NCBI GenBank assembly: GCA_014896235.1
Contig: JADBKU010000020.1
Coordinates: 1-64,000, forward strand
Reading direction: 5' to 3'
Source: a bacterium
Lineage (GTDB): Bacteria > Desulfobacterota > Binatia > Binatales > Binataceae
Length of the DNA stretch: 64,000 nt
The number at the start of each line of letters is the position of its first letter. The stretch's first letter is position 1. The notes beneath the pieces were generated by a model, which searched no databases, was not told the DNA's origin, and saw nothing but the letters and a program-made list of their open reading frames with translations. The translations under genes were made by a program, and so were the position numbers. Positions 1 through 8,017 of this stretch are shown piece by piece.

Positions 1-274
1 GCGGCCTGCGATGGGAACCGTGGGCGACTGTTTCGACAACGCCATGTGCGAGAGTTTCTTCGCCGCCCTGGAATGCGAATTGCTCAGCCGGCGGCGCTTC
101 AAGACCCAGGCCGAGGCGCGCAGCGCGGTCTTTGATTTCATCGAGGGATGGTACAACCCCCACCGCCGCCATTCCGCGCTCGACTATCTCTCGCCAATCA
201 ACTACGAAAGGAGTCATTCAGCACAAGCTGATTACCGCAGCCCAACTCCGTCTACCGAAACGGGTTAGGTCCAC
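1..274 (+). mobile_element. IS3-family transposase remnant (3' end of orfB), copy 1
   Basis: The reading frame at 11-268 encodes the end of an IS3-type DDE integrase: GDCFDNAMCESFF and the terminal NPHRRHSALDYLSP motif. The window begins inside the element, so the 5' part is not visible. The sequence matches 4652-4925 with about six differences over 274 bases, and both copies stop matching after the same bases (ggtccac), which fixes that point as the right end of the IS. What follows at 275 is unrelated to what follows the second copy. Confidence 0.85.
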
Positions 275-297
275 GCGTTGTCGCGAGTGGTGGCTGA

Positions 298-440
298 GCG
301 CGCGCGCAGGAGTCGATCACGGTCGATAACGGCAGCGAATTCGCAGGGCGGGCCATGGCGGCGTGGTCGTATCCATATGGCGTACGGCTGGAGTTCATTC
401 GTCCGGGACGACCGGTCGACAATGGCTATATCGATCCGCT
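298..440 (+). pseudogene. Fragment of a second IS3-family orfB integrase
   Basis: Frame 1 from about 298 reads SITVDNGSEF then RLEFIRPGRPVDNGYI, the DDE-domain segment of IS407/IS2-like orfB integrases (family usual: TVDNGTEF ... FIRPGKPVENAYIES). The match ends after about 45 residues, at or just before the lptE stop codon. It differs from copy 1, so two different IS3-group elements have left debris here. No start codon, terminal repeat or orfA is visible. The frame stays open to 723, but that part lies antisense to lptE and is a shadow. Confidence 0.65.
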
Positions 441-443
441 CTT

Positions 444-1046
444 TTACAATCCGAAAACCATATCGTCATATATTTCCGCCGCCACCCCACGCATCATCTG
501 GGCGCTGGCGTATGCGTTCTGCGTTGCCGCTACTTGCATATCAGTCATTCTCAATATATCAGGTCCGCGGAGGTTCTGTTGCAGGAACTGTGGATCTGAA
601 GGAATAATAGCCTGCGCCACAACTGGCGCAACTGCCGATCCACTAACGCCATCCGTTCGCCAGAGCACCTTGTTTGTATGCGTGTCAGTGAGCGTCGCCG
701 AAACCATGATGGAATTTGAATAAGTCAATGGTTCAAAGACCCCGTTAAACGCTTCAGCGGTCGTGCCTCCATACAATATCTTGCCTGTTAATAATAGATC
801 CGCCTGTGCGGGGCTATCCACGACGGTCAGTCTGCCCCTGGAATCAATTTCATCAACGAGATAGCGCATGAATTGATCGTTGATTCCCGAAACGCGCGTA
901 ACGTTCAAAAAACGCTCCACGTAAATTGTCTTGTCGTCGCTCGGCAAACCGCCTCCATTGTCCGCAAAATGAAGAGCGCAGGAGGCGCACGAAAACGTGA
1001 CGAAAACCAGAATTGCGATCGGGAAAGAAAGAGTTGAACGCTTCAT
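444..1046 (-). CDS. lptE: LPS-assembly lipoprotein LptE
   Basis: Plug lipoprotein of the outer-membrane LPS translocon, partner of LptD. The 200-residue product starts with a basic/hydrophobic signal and a cysteine-rich lipobox region (FSCASC around residues 19-24), then an LptE-like body: a YVERFLNVTRVSGI strand and a helix with LVDEIDSRGRLTVV followed by ADLLLTGKI. It lies downstream of lptD on the same strand with a gap of 116 bases, supporting a two-gene transcript. Its stop codon abuts the IS fragment ending near 440, so the last residues could have been altered by insertion, although the length is normal. The family assignment rests on the pattern and the lptD linkage, as LptE sequences diverge strongly. 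Confidence 0.75.
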   Translation of the reverse strand: MKRSTLSFPIAILVFVTFSCASCALHFADNGGGLPSDDKTIYVERFLNVTRVSGINDQFMRYLVDEIDSRGRLTVVDSPAQADLLLTGKILYGGTTAEAFNGVFEPLTYSNSIMVSATLTDTHTNKVLWRTDGVSGSAVAPVVAQAIIPSDPQFLQQNLRGPDILRMTDMQVAATQNAYASAQMMRGVAAEIYDDMVFGL

Positions 1047-1162
1047 TCTATGGCCCTGGGTATCCCGCTGATTTCAAGCCAGCCCCAATGCTGATTTGCG
1101 CTGCGCAACGGCATGTAGTCAGCGAAGCCTGACGCAAGCAACCATTATTTTCCCGTTAAGCA

Positions 1163-3775
1163 TCATTGAAGCCCCGGTCTCGCCGGCACGAACCCGAGCA
1201 TCTGGAACGGATTGCTGCCAAAAGGCGACCCGCCGATCGAACCGAGTCCGCCAAGCGTCAGCTGAAAGGTAAAGCCCGTATTTTTAGGGTAATAAGTTTG
1301 ATCAACGGCGACGTCGATTATCCAGCAATCGCAGGATGATTTAAGGCGTCCTCCAACGACATTCGCCAGCAATTGCGCCGTGCTTACGTCATAGATTGGG
1401 GCGAAATATACTCCGAGACGATTGAGAATTCCTACATACGTTTGCATCGATATCGCGTTGATTGCGTTTTCCGCCTCGGCGCTGATCAAAGTGGCGTTTG
1501 GAGCCGCGTAGGTATATGAAAACTGAAGATACGAACCTTCCAAAGCTTTGCCAGTGTAAACGGCGGGGCCGATCTGGCCCGGCGGCTGGACGGCGACCGA
1601 GAATGTCGCGGCGTTGAGACTCGGGCGAGGAGTCACACTCCAGTCGAAATTGGCGCTTCCGGACGCAAGACTCGTCGGGAATAGCGACGCCTGGGCGGCC
1701 AAATCTGACCAATGAGAGCCATTCACAACGACTGGATGCGACGTATCAAAGGCCTCTTCCACGTTCAGGCGAAACAATTCCGTCGTCGTAGCGCCAGCGG
1801 CGTTGATAAAGCTCGGTCCTAACAGCGATTGAGCGCGTGCGCCGAGCGCATTATGCAGCAACGTTTGCAGGGACTGGCCAAACACGCGAACACTCGCGCC
1901 ATAAGTAATCAGACTCCGCGCATCGATACGATCGATGCTGTCAAAGATTGGGAATTGGCTCTGTGTGATCGAAGGAACATAGCTGTAATCGACAAATGGC
2001 TGAATCAGCGCGCTGACTTTACCGATCCCGAATCGGTTGAAATTGGTCGAGCCGACCAGAGCGCTGCGAAGACCTAAATTGGCGGTGGGTATGACGCGGC
2101 CCATGAGGCCGTTCGGCGTCGGGCCATCCAAAACCAGGCCATTGTTGTATCGCAGGCCGTGCGTTCCGACAGGAAGTACGCTTACAGCCGATCCGGAAAC
2201 GTTATAGGCGGCCGCGTCGGCGCCAACCGAAGCCCATCCGTCGAGATATCGGCTCCACGTCCATGGCACGGTGACGCGCGGGTTGACGTCCACTCTCTGG
2301 CCGCGGTAGCCTGACTGTCGCCAATAATCTACCGCGGAAGCGTCGTAATTCAGCAATGCGAGTCCACCATCCAAGCTCTGATATCCGCTCCACAGCAATT
2401 GTGGGAGGGTTTGAAGAGCGAATTGCTGTGGCTGAATCAGGTCTTGATTCCAATTCGCATCTAATTGTAGGTAGCTGTCGTTGAATTCATCGATCAGTCC
2501 CAGATTCGATATAGCGTCTCTGGCTGTCTGCCATACCCCGCTGTTCCAGCCGTACTCGCGCGACAATGCGACGTTCTGGATTTCTCGGAAAAAGAGGCTG
2601 TCGCTGCCGGTAAAACCGGTGCCATAGAGAAATAACGACGGCGTCAGATATTGCTGCATTATGCCAACGACGCCCCATCGCTCAATGGGAATAGTCGGGT
2701 TGGCGATTTGCGGGTCGATCAAGTCGCCGAGCCTGTTGGCCTCGGAGCGTATGCTTTCATTAAAATAATCGCCGGTCACTGATAGGTAATCTTGCGGACC
2801 ATTGACCAGCCTGTATTCTAATTGTCCGCCGATTCGCGTAGAGGTCTCGAGATCGAATTGTGCGGTCAAGTCCTGGCTTTTGCTGATATCGAAAAAATAC
2901 GGCTGTTCATATTCGAACCCATTAAGCGAGGACTCTCCATAGCGCGGACTTAAAAAACCGCTGTGGCGTTCGCTATTCGTGTCGAATTCGATAAATGGGA
3001 AAGGAATCAACGGATGTCCTAATATATTAAAATAAGCGTCATACGCCTTTGCGATGCCGCCGTAATTGATCAACAGACGATTCGCCGTCAAACTCCAATC
3101 CGGCAATGCTTGGTTGCACATGCAAGTCGTGATGGTGGCGTCAGTCCCTTCATATTCTTGATTGTTCAGCTTGCGGAGACGGTTCGCTTTAAGATGATAG
3201 TTGGAAAGCGATGTGACCTGGCCGTTGTCCATGGTCGCGGTTTCGTTCCTGAGATCGAAATTGATCTCATGAGCCGTCACGCGGCCAGCTGGATCGACGA
3301 TAAGCACATGACCAACAGCTTGTCCCAAATATCGATGTTTGAGAAATATCTTGTCGGCGGTCAGGGTAGTGGAGCCATGAAGCAGTTTGGCGTTGCCATA
3401 TACCGTAAAGGAGTCGTCTTTCGAATTGTAAATCAGAGTGCGGCCTTCTATGTGAGTGGGCGCCGTTTTGTTATTCTCCGTCTTATGCAGACCGCGAAAT
3501 TGTTGCGAGAGATATTCCTGTTCGGTGGGTAGCTTAATATGCGTAGCGCCCTTGCCCGCCGCATGGAGCTTTGACGGAAAACAGAGCGTGATCAAAATGA
3601 TAAGGATGCTTGCCGCCAGCGCCAGAAACTTTGAGGAAAACGGAGAAGATGAGCCTGCTGTGAGCGACGATAACGTTTCGGTCCTGATCGATGTAATCCC
3701 TACGAATGAACATCGTCGAGCGGTCAAATATAAGTCAAGTGCGGACAAGAGGCAGCGCTGGATTGCGGCGGTCAT
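1163..3775 (-). CDS. lptD: LPS-assembly protein LptD (outer-membrane beta barrel)
   Basis: Inserts LPS into the outer leaflet. Of 870 residues, about 50-72 form a signal peptide ending KLHAAG, about 100-230 the periplasmic jellyroll (LptA/OstA-like repeats such as GRTLIYNSKDDSFTVYGNAKL), and the rest a beta barrel. Cysteines sit where LptD disulfides form: a CMC pair just after the jellyroll (TTCMCNQ) and a CDC pair near the C-terminus (SSCDCWII). The annotated ATG leaves about 45 residues before the hydrophobic signal; no nearer ATG exists, so a TTG start may be the true one. Base composition is clearly lower in GC than the genes after 6700. Confidence in the family is high; the start is uncertain. 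Confidence 0.9.
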   Translation of the reverse strand: MTAAIQRCLLSALDLYLTARRCSFVGITSIRTETLSSLTAGSSSPFSSKFLALAASILIILITLCFPSKLHAAGKGATHIKLPTEQEYLSQQFRGLHKTENNKTAPTHIEGRTLIYNSKDDSFTVYGNAKLLHGSTTLTADKIFLKHRYLGQAVGHVLIVDPAGRVTAHEINFDLRNETATMDNGQVTSLSNYHLKANRLRKLNNQEYEGTDATITTCMCNQALPDWSLTANRLLINYGGIAKAYDAYFNILGHPLIPFPFIEFDTNSERHSGFLSPRYGESSLNGFEYEQPYFFDISKSQDLTAQFDLETSTRIGGQLEYRLVNGPQDYLSVTGDYFNESIRSEANRLGDLIDPQIANPTIPIERWGVVGIMQQYLTPSLFLYGTGFTGSDSLFFREIQNVALSREYGWNSGVWQTARDAISNLGLIDEFNDSYLQLDANWNQDLIQPQQFALQTLPQLLWSGYQSLDGGLALLNYDASAVDYWRQSGYRGQRVDVNPRVTVPWTWSRYLDGWASVGADAAAYNVSGSAVSVLPVGTHGLRYNNGLVLDGPTPNGLMGRVIPTANLGLRSALVGSTNFNRFGIGKVSALIQPFVDYSYVPSITQSQFPIFDSIDRIDARSLITYGASVRVFGQSLQTLLHNALGARAQSLLGPSFINAAGATTTELFRLNVEEAFDTSHPVVVNGSHWSDLAAQASLFPTSLASGSANFDWSVTPRPSLNAATFSVAVQPPGQIGPAVYTGKALEGSYLQFSYTYAAPNATLISAEAENAINAISMQTYVGILNRLGVYFAPIYDVSTAQLLANVVGGRLKSSCDCWIIDVAVDQTYYPKNTGFTFQLTLGGLGSIGGSPFGSNPFQMLGFVPARPGLQ

Positions 3776-4397
3776 ATACCTTGCGTATCGGACCCGATGC
3801 CCGATTGGCTAACCGCATCGTGGCTGGGGATTCCGAACCAACCGCGTCGAATGCTGGAAGAAAAAGGAAAAAGCATCGGTCGAGATAGACGGTTCATCGG
3901 ATTAAATCCTGGATTTTAACCACGCGAGTGCTTCGACAATCCGATGGACTGTTGCTGGTTCTATGTGGAAGTTTCGGCTCGAGCCGTGAAATATAGCCTG
4001 AAAATTCATCAAAGCGCTCGGAGTGGCGAGAATAGTGAACGCGACCGTCAGAGTATGACCAAATAAGATCATTTGCCCGCCATTAAATTCAATCCGCCAT
4101 CCTAATGCGATTTTTATAGCATTGACAATATTATCTCGCTTTTGAAACGGCCGACTGTTTCCACTCGCTTGCGTCGTTAGTCGGGCCTAAGAACGTAGCC
4201 GTCCACCGTTTAGCAAAGCAAGATGCCGTGGAACACAAGAGAGCAACTGGATCAGTCTGGACGAATTATAATCGAAAAACATGATTAAACCGCTTTTCGA
4301 ATCTGTTAGTCGCTGTCTGAAAGAGATTTTATTAACAAACTAAGCGTTGCCAATTATCGTGATGGCGGTTTTTAAACAGGACGTTTGTGAACCGTGG
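3776..4397. other. AT-rich intergenic stretch upstream of lptD
   Basis: Apart from the broken frame above I see no gene here. It holds the upstream region of lptD (minus strand) and ends at the left terminal repeat of the second IS remnant. The composition resembles lptD/lptE rather than the high-GC region beyond 5800. Confidence 0.5.
3902..4282 (-). pseudogene. Unrecognised 127-codon frame broken by one amber codon
   Basis: On the minus strand an ATG at 4282 opens a frame running to TAA at 3904-3902, interrupted once by TAG at 4189-4187. The downstream 94 codons are open and protein-like, with segments such as ALGWRIEFNGGQMILFGH and a final VHRIVEALAWLK helix. I do not recognise the family. 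The region is AT-rich compared with the rest, so an open frame of this length means more than by chance in GC-rich DNA, but chance is not excluded. It could be a decayed gene, a readthrough product, or nothing. It is too short and broken for ordinary gene callers. Confidence 0.3.
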
Positions 4398-4924
4398 TGG
4401 ACTTGACCCGGTTTGGTAGACGGTGTTGGGGAGAAACGAAGAAGGAGGACCCCCCCAATGCCAGGAACCCATCCACCGTATCCGCCGTATTGTGGGCTGG
4501 GCGATGGAGACCCATCTGCGCGCCGAGCTGGCCCCAAAGCGCTCGACATGGCGCTCGGGCGCCGACGCTCGGCCGGCGTGATCCATCATTCCGACCAGGG
4601 CGGCCAATACACTTCGCTCGCCTTCGGCAAACGCTGCGAGCAGGCCGGGGTGCGGCCTGCGATGGGAACCGTGGGCGACTGCTTCGACAACGCCATGTGC
4701 GAGAGCTTCTTCGCCACCCTGGAATGCGAATTGCTCAGCCGGCGGCGCTTCAAGACCCAGGCCGAGGCGCGCAGCGCGGTCTTTGATTTCATCGAGGGAT
4801 GGTACAACCCCCACCGCCGCCATTCCGCGCTCGACTATCTCTCGCCAATCAATTACGAAAGGAGTCACTCAGCACAAGCTGATTACCGCAGCCCAACACC
4901 GTCTACCGAAACGGGTTAGGTCCA
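4398..4924 (+). mobile_element. Internally deleted IS3-family element with both terminal repeats
   Basis: The left end (from 4398) and the reverse complement of the right end (to 4924) form imperfect inverted repeats of about 33 bases: both begin tggac, share acccg, and then run on as gtagacggtgttgg. Between them only about 60 bases of left-end DNA and the 3' third of orfB remain; orfA and most of orfB are gone. The remaining orfB is also frameshifted near 4530: METHLRAELAP is in one frame and KALDMALGRR...HHSDQGGQY in the next. The 3' part duplicates 1-274. No flanking target duplication is visible, and the right side joins directly to an istB fragment. It could move only if helped by an intact relative. 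Confidence 0.8.
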
Positions 4925-4925
4925 C

Positions 4926-5240
4926 TATCAAAAAGTCGCGCTGCAAGTGGTGGACGAGCTCGGCTTCGTTCCCTTCGAGCGCGCCGGCGGCGAACTGTTG
5001 TTCAATCTGCTGGCCCAGCGCTACGAGCGCGGTTCGATCATCATCACCGCCAATCTGGCGTTCTCGGAATGGGTCAAGGCGTTCGGCGATGAAAAGCTAA
5101 CCATCGCGCTGCTCGACCGCCTGAGCCATCACGCCCACATCCTCGCCACTCGGGGCGATTCCTTTCGCAGTCAGCGAGCAACCAAAACCGCCGCCGGCGG
5201 AAAAAAGCAAGAACACGCCGACGATAGTGGAGTGCGTTAG
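4926..5240 (+). pseudogene. istB: IS21-family helper ATPase IstB, C-terminal remnant
   Basis: The frame from 4926 reads VVDELGFVPFE (Walker B of IstB), then GGELLFNLLAQRYERGS and FSEWVKAFGDEKLTIALLDRLSHH, the well-known IstB sensor/arginine-finger segment. The N-terminal half with Walker A is missing: the frame starts exactly where the IS3 remnant ends, so the IS3 element interrupted or recombined into istB. The frame runs about 25 basic residues beyond the family core. It cannot be a working ATPase. Confidence 0.85.
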
Positions 5241-5350
5241 TAACGCTGCTCGCGCAAGGTACGCGCTGGCGCGCATCCCCTAACGCGCGCGGAGAGAAAG
5301 ACCAGACGATTAAAATCATTTCTCAGAAAAGAGCAGAAACACAGCTGGAA

Positions 5351-5400
5351 GGCGGATCACTTTTTCGGCGTTACACTGGATCACTTTTAGAGCGTTGCAA
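5351..5400. repeat. Probable IS21-type terminal repeats
   Basis: Two direct copies of ggatcactttt lie 24 bases apart (from 5354 and from 5378), about 115 bases after the istB remnant. Repeated blocks of this kind are typical of IS21-family ends, where the transposase binds several sites. They probably mark the right end of the IS21-like element whose istB is broken. Confidence 0.5.
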
Positions 5401-5500
5401 ACACACGCCAGCGCATCACGATTTCGCCCTTCACCAGCGCGCCGACCATGAGCAAGCCGGCTCGCTTCCAAGGCCGCGACGGCATGGATTCTCGGGTCAA

Positions 5501-5592
5501 GCCCGCGAATGACGATCTGGCGTTATGCGGCGCGGGGTCAGAAGAAGCGAACCCGCCCATTCATCAGGCCCGCGAATGACGAGTTGGCGTTA
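5501..5592. repeat. Tandem-like direct repeat of 25 bases
   Basis: Positions 5501-5525 and 5568-5592 share a 25-base block with two mismatches; both contain gcccgcgaatgacga and end ggcgtta. They resemble half-units of the REP-like palindromes found elsewhere in this window. Confidence 0.6.
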
Positions 5593-5762
5593 AGCGATAT
5601 ATGTTCGAGACAAGCGAACCGACGCGGCTGTCGCGCTTATGAATGACGACCGAATGTTTGCGATGCATGCCCGGGACGGCGCGAAGTTTTTTCAGGGCGC
5701 TTTGAGGCCAGTCCCGAGCGCGCTCCCGTCGTCACCTCGGCTGATCGTCCCGCTGCGCTTCC

Positions 5763-5792
5763 GTCATGCCCGCGCTTGGCCCGGGCATCCAT
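5763..5792. repeat. REP-like palindrome
   Basis: Imperfect palindrome beginning gtcatgcccg and ending cgggcatccat. It belongs to the same family as units at 20601-20668 and 50618-50645 (shared ends ggatgcccgg / ccgggcatgac on one strand). Confidence 0.6.
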
Positions 5793-5824
5793 CATGGCGG
5801 ACGGGCGCAGCGTGTGAGGGTCGG

Positions 5825-6382
5825 TTAATTAGCGACGGGCGTGTTGGCGGACGATTCCGCCTTGGACGCCGGGCTGCCGCTTGTCGGCGGATATTTCAGA
5901 TTGTTGACGACCTGCTTCACTCCGACCAATTGGGCCACGATTCGCTGGGCGGTGGCGGCCGTCGCCGCGGAGTCCACGCTGCCGCTGAGATACACCACAT
6001 CGTGCCTGGTATCGACGTGAATCGAGCTGGCCGAGTCGGTGGTAGCCTGATTTGCGAGCAGGGCGGCCTTGACCTCGGTCGTGACGGTCGAGTCGGTCAC
6101 TTCGTGCTTGGCGCCGCTGTACGCCTTCGTCGCATAATGCTCAGCTTCGTCGGCCGTGCTCTGCGCCAGTTGTCCGAGCGCCTGCAAAACCGCTTCGGAA
6201 CTCTGTTCGATATCGGGCCTTTGCGCTGGCGCGGCGGTCGAATTCTGATTCGTTCCGGACGCGATCGCGGATGAATTGGTATTGTTTCCAACGCCCGCGG
6301 TTTGAGCTTCGAGCACCGCCGGCGTCGCGAAAATTCCCGCCAGTAAAATTACGGGGGCGATTTTGACGACCCGGTATTTCAT
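5825..6382 (-). CDS. Periplasmic BON-domain protein
   Basis: 185 residues with an N-terminal signal peptide (KYRVVKIAPVILLAGIFATP, cleavage near LEAQ), a Ser/Asn/Thr-rich linker to about residue 75, and one BON domain at about 95-165: VTTEVKAALLANQAT, IHVDTRHDVVYLSGSVDS, VKQVVNNLKY. BON domains bind phospholipid surfaces and other envelope parts and are found in OsmY-like stress proteins. The C-terminal tail is low complexity. The gene faces away from the M20 peptidase. A second BON protein, with two domains, is at 16837-17622. The exact role is unknown. Confidence 0.8.
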   Translation of the reverse strand: MKYRVVKIAPVILLAGIFATPAVLEAQTAGVGNNTNSSAIASGTNQNSTAAPAQRPDIEQSSEAVLQALGQLAQSTADEAEHYATKAYSGAKHEVTDSTVTTEVKAALLANQATTDSASSIHVDTRHDVVYLSGSVDSAATAATAQRIVAQLVGVKQVVNNLKYPPTSGSPASKAESSANTPVAN

Positions 6383-6706
6383 ACGTTACCCCTCGTTATT
6401 GAATTTTAGTCTTCAAAATGTAGAAAAAGCAGCATTCGTGCCATCGTCGAATGAGCACCAGTTTGCGTCTGAATGCGAAGCTAATCGAGCGTTGATCAAG
6501 CCTCGCCAATGCTAACCAACGACTGTCTTTAGCGTGGAAATGAAGAAATTGCCGTTGAACACCCGAAATGAGGCGCATTTGGCCCAACGCGGAAATCTTG
6601 CGCCACGCCGCCGCTCGCACGGACGAAATTTTTCCCCTCTACCCAGCGAAACAGGCGCCCGCTAGACTGCCGCAGGGCGCGCGGCGCGCTCGCAAGAAAA
6701 ATCCAG
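6383..6706. other. Divergent promoter region
   Basis: 324 bases between the BON gene (minus) and the M20 peptidase (plus). No protein-like frame or stable hairpin was noticed. It must hold promoters for both genes, but I could not place them. Confidence 0.5.
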
Positions 6707-7987
6707 ATGAAGATTCCGTGGGAAACTTTCGAACGCGAAACGATCGACCATCTCCGCGCCTTGGTGCGCCTTAATACAACCAATCCGCCCGGCAACGAGC
6801 GAATTGCCGCCGATTATCTGGCCGCCGCGCTCGGCGCCGAAGCTATTCCGACGGTGATCGCGGAGAGCGCGCCGACCCGCTCCAACCTGATCGCGCGAAT
6901 CGAAGGCAGCGACTCAGAACTCGCACCGTTGATGCTCTCGTCGCATACCGACGTCGTGCCGGTCGAGGCCGCGCGATGGTCGCACGATCCCTTCGGCGGC
7001 GAAATCGCGGACGGTTGCGTATGGGGCCGCGGCGCGATCGACATGAAATCGAAGTGCGCGATGGACCTTGGAATCGCGCTCGCGCTTCGGCGCGCCGGCG
7101 CGACTCCGCGGCGCACATTGATTATCGCCGCCGTCGCCGACGAGGAGGCGGGTTCGGAACTGGGCGCGCGCTGGCTGGTCGAGCATCGGCCGGAACTGGT
7201 GCGCGCCGGTTTCGTCTTGAACGAGACGGGCGGCTTCACGCTGTTCCTCGGCGAGCGCCGCTTCTATCCGATCCAGGTCGCGGAAAAGGGTTTCGTCACG
7301 GTCAAAATGACGATCACGGCGTCGCCGGGACATGGCTCGATGCCGCGTGCGGACACCGCGATCGCGTGGATGGCGGATCTGATCGGCCGCCTGACGCGCC
7401 ATCCGATGCGCCGGCGGGTGACGCCGCTGATGCGCCGGACGCTGGCGGAGCTGGGCGTCACGCCGGAAAAGGCGCCGCCGCTGTTCCGCCCGATGCTCTC
7501 GAACACGGTCACGCCGACGATCGTGCGCGCCGGCTACAAGGACAACGTAATTCCCGGCGAGGCGTGGGCGATTCTCGACGGCCGCACGCTGCCGGGCGAA
7601 GACGAACGCGCCTTTATGGCCGAACTGCGCGAGATCGTCGGGCCGGAGCCGAGCCTTGAAGTGGTCAAAAGCGCCCCGCCGGCGGAATCCAGCGCCGACA
7701 CCGATCTGTTCCGGCTAATCAAGGCGCGCACCGAGGCGGCCGACCCAGGCGCGCGCGTGATTCCGTGGATGCTGCCCGGCGCGACCGACAGCAAGTTTTA
7801 CGCGCAGCTTGGCGCGGTCTGTTACGGCTTCGCGCCGGTGCGATTGGAGTCGCGGATGCCGTTCGGGGCGCTTTATCACGGCAATGACGAGCGGATGCCG
7901 ATCGACGGGATGCTGTGGGGGCTGCGGCTCTATACGGACGTCGTGCTGGAATTTCTCGGATTGCGGCGCGAGAACGTTTTCGCCTAA
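6707..7987 (+). CDS. M20-family metallopeptidase (ArgE/DapE/carboxypeptidase G2 type)
   Basis: Predicted cytosolic dizinc amidohydrolase or peptidase of 426 residues. Metal ligands are in place: SSHTDVVP (His80, with catalytic-type Asp82), GRGAIDMK (bridging Asp112), DEEAGSE (Glu146-Glu147) and a C-terminal YHGNDERMP (His near 395). The dimerisation lid begins near residue 185 and carries SPGHGS (His209). There is no signal peptide. The gene converges with bamD, 30 bases away, so it appears to be a single-gene unit. Substrate cannot be told from sequence; ArgE, DapE and aminoacylase relatives all share these motifs. Confidence 0.85.
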   Translation: MKIPWETFERETIDHLRALVRLNTTNPPGNERIAADYLAAALGAEAIPTVIAESAPTRSNLIARIEGSDSELAPLMLSSHTDVVPVEAARWSHDPFGGEIADGCVWGRGAIDMKSKCAMDLGIALALRRAGATPRRTLIIAAVADEEAGSELGARWLVEHRPELVRAGFVLNETGGFTLFLGERRFYPIQVAEKGFVTVKMTITASPGHGSMPRADTAIAWMADLIGRLTRHPMRRRVTPLMRRTLAELGVTPEKAPPLFRPMLSNTVTPTIVRAGYKDNVIPGEAWAILDGRTLPGEDERAFMAELREIVGPEPSLEVVKSAPPAESSADTDLFRLIKARTEAADPGARVIPWMLPGATDSKFYAQLGAVCYGFAPVRLESRMPFGALYHGNDERMPIDGMLWGLRLYTDVVLEFLGLRRENVFA

Positions 7988-8017
7988 CCCGCCCGCGGGC
8001 CGAAGTCGCTGCGCGAT

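Larger units (their letters stand above)
5241..5824. other. Non-coding IS debris and REP-like repeats
   Basis: The stretch holds the IS21-type end, the 25-base direct repeats and a REP-like palindrome listed separately. I see no convincing gene: the open frame on the plus strand at 5639-6274 overlaps the real minus-strand BON gene and has no recognisable protein pattern. Confidence 0.6.

Noticed and set aside
5639-6274. Long plus-strand open frame of 211 codons
   Set aside because: It lies antisense to the BON gene, has no protein pattern and is rich in Arg/Gly, as expected for a shadow in high-GC DNA.
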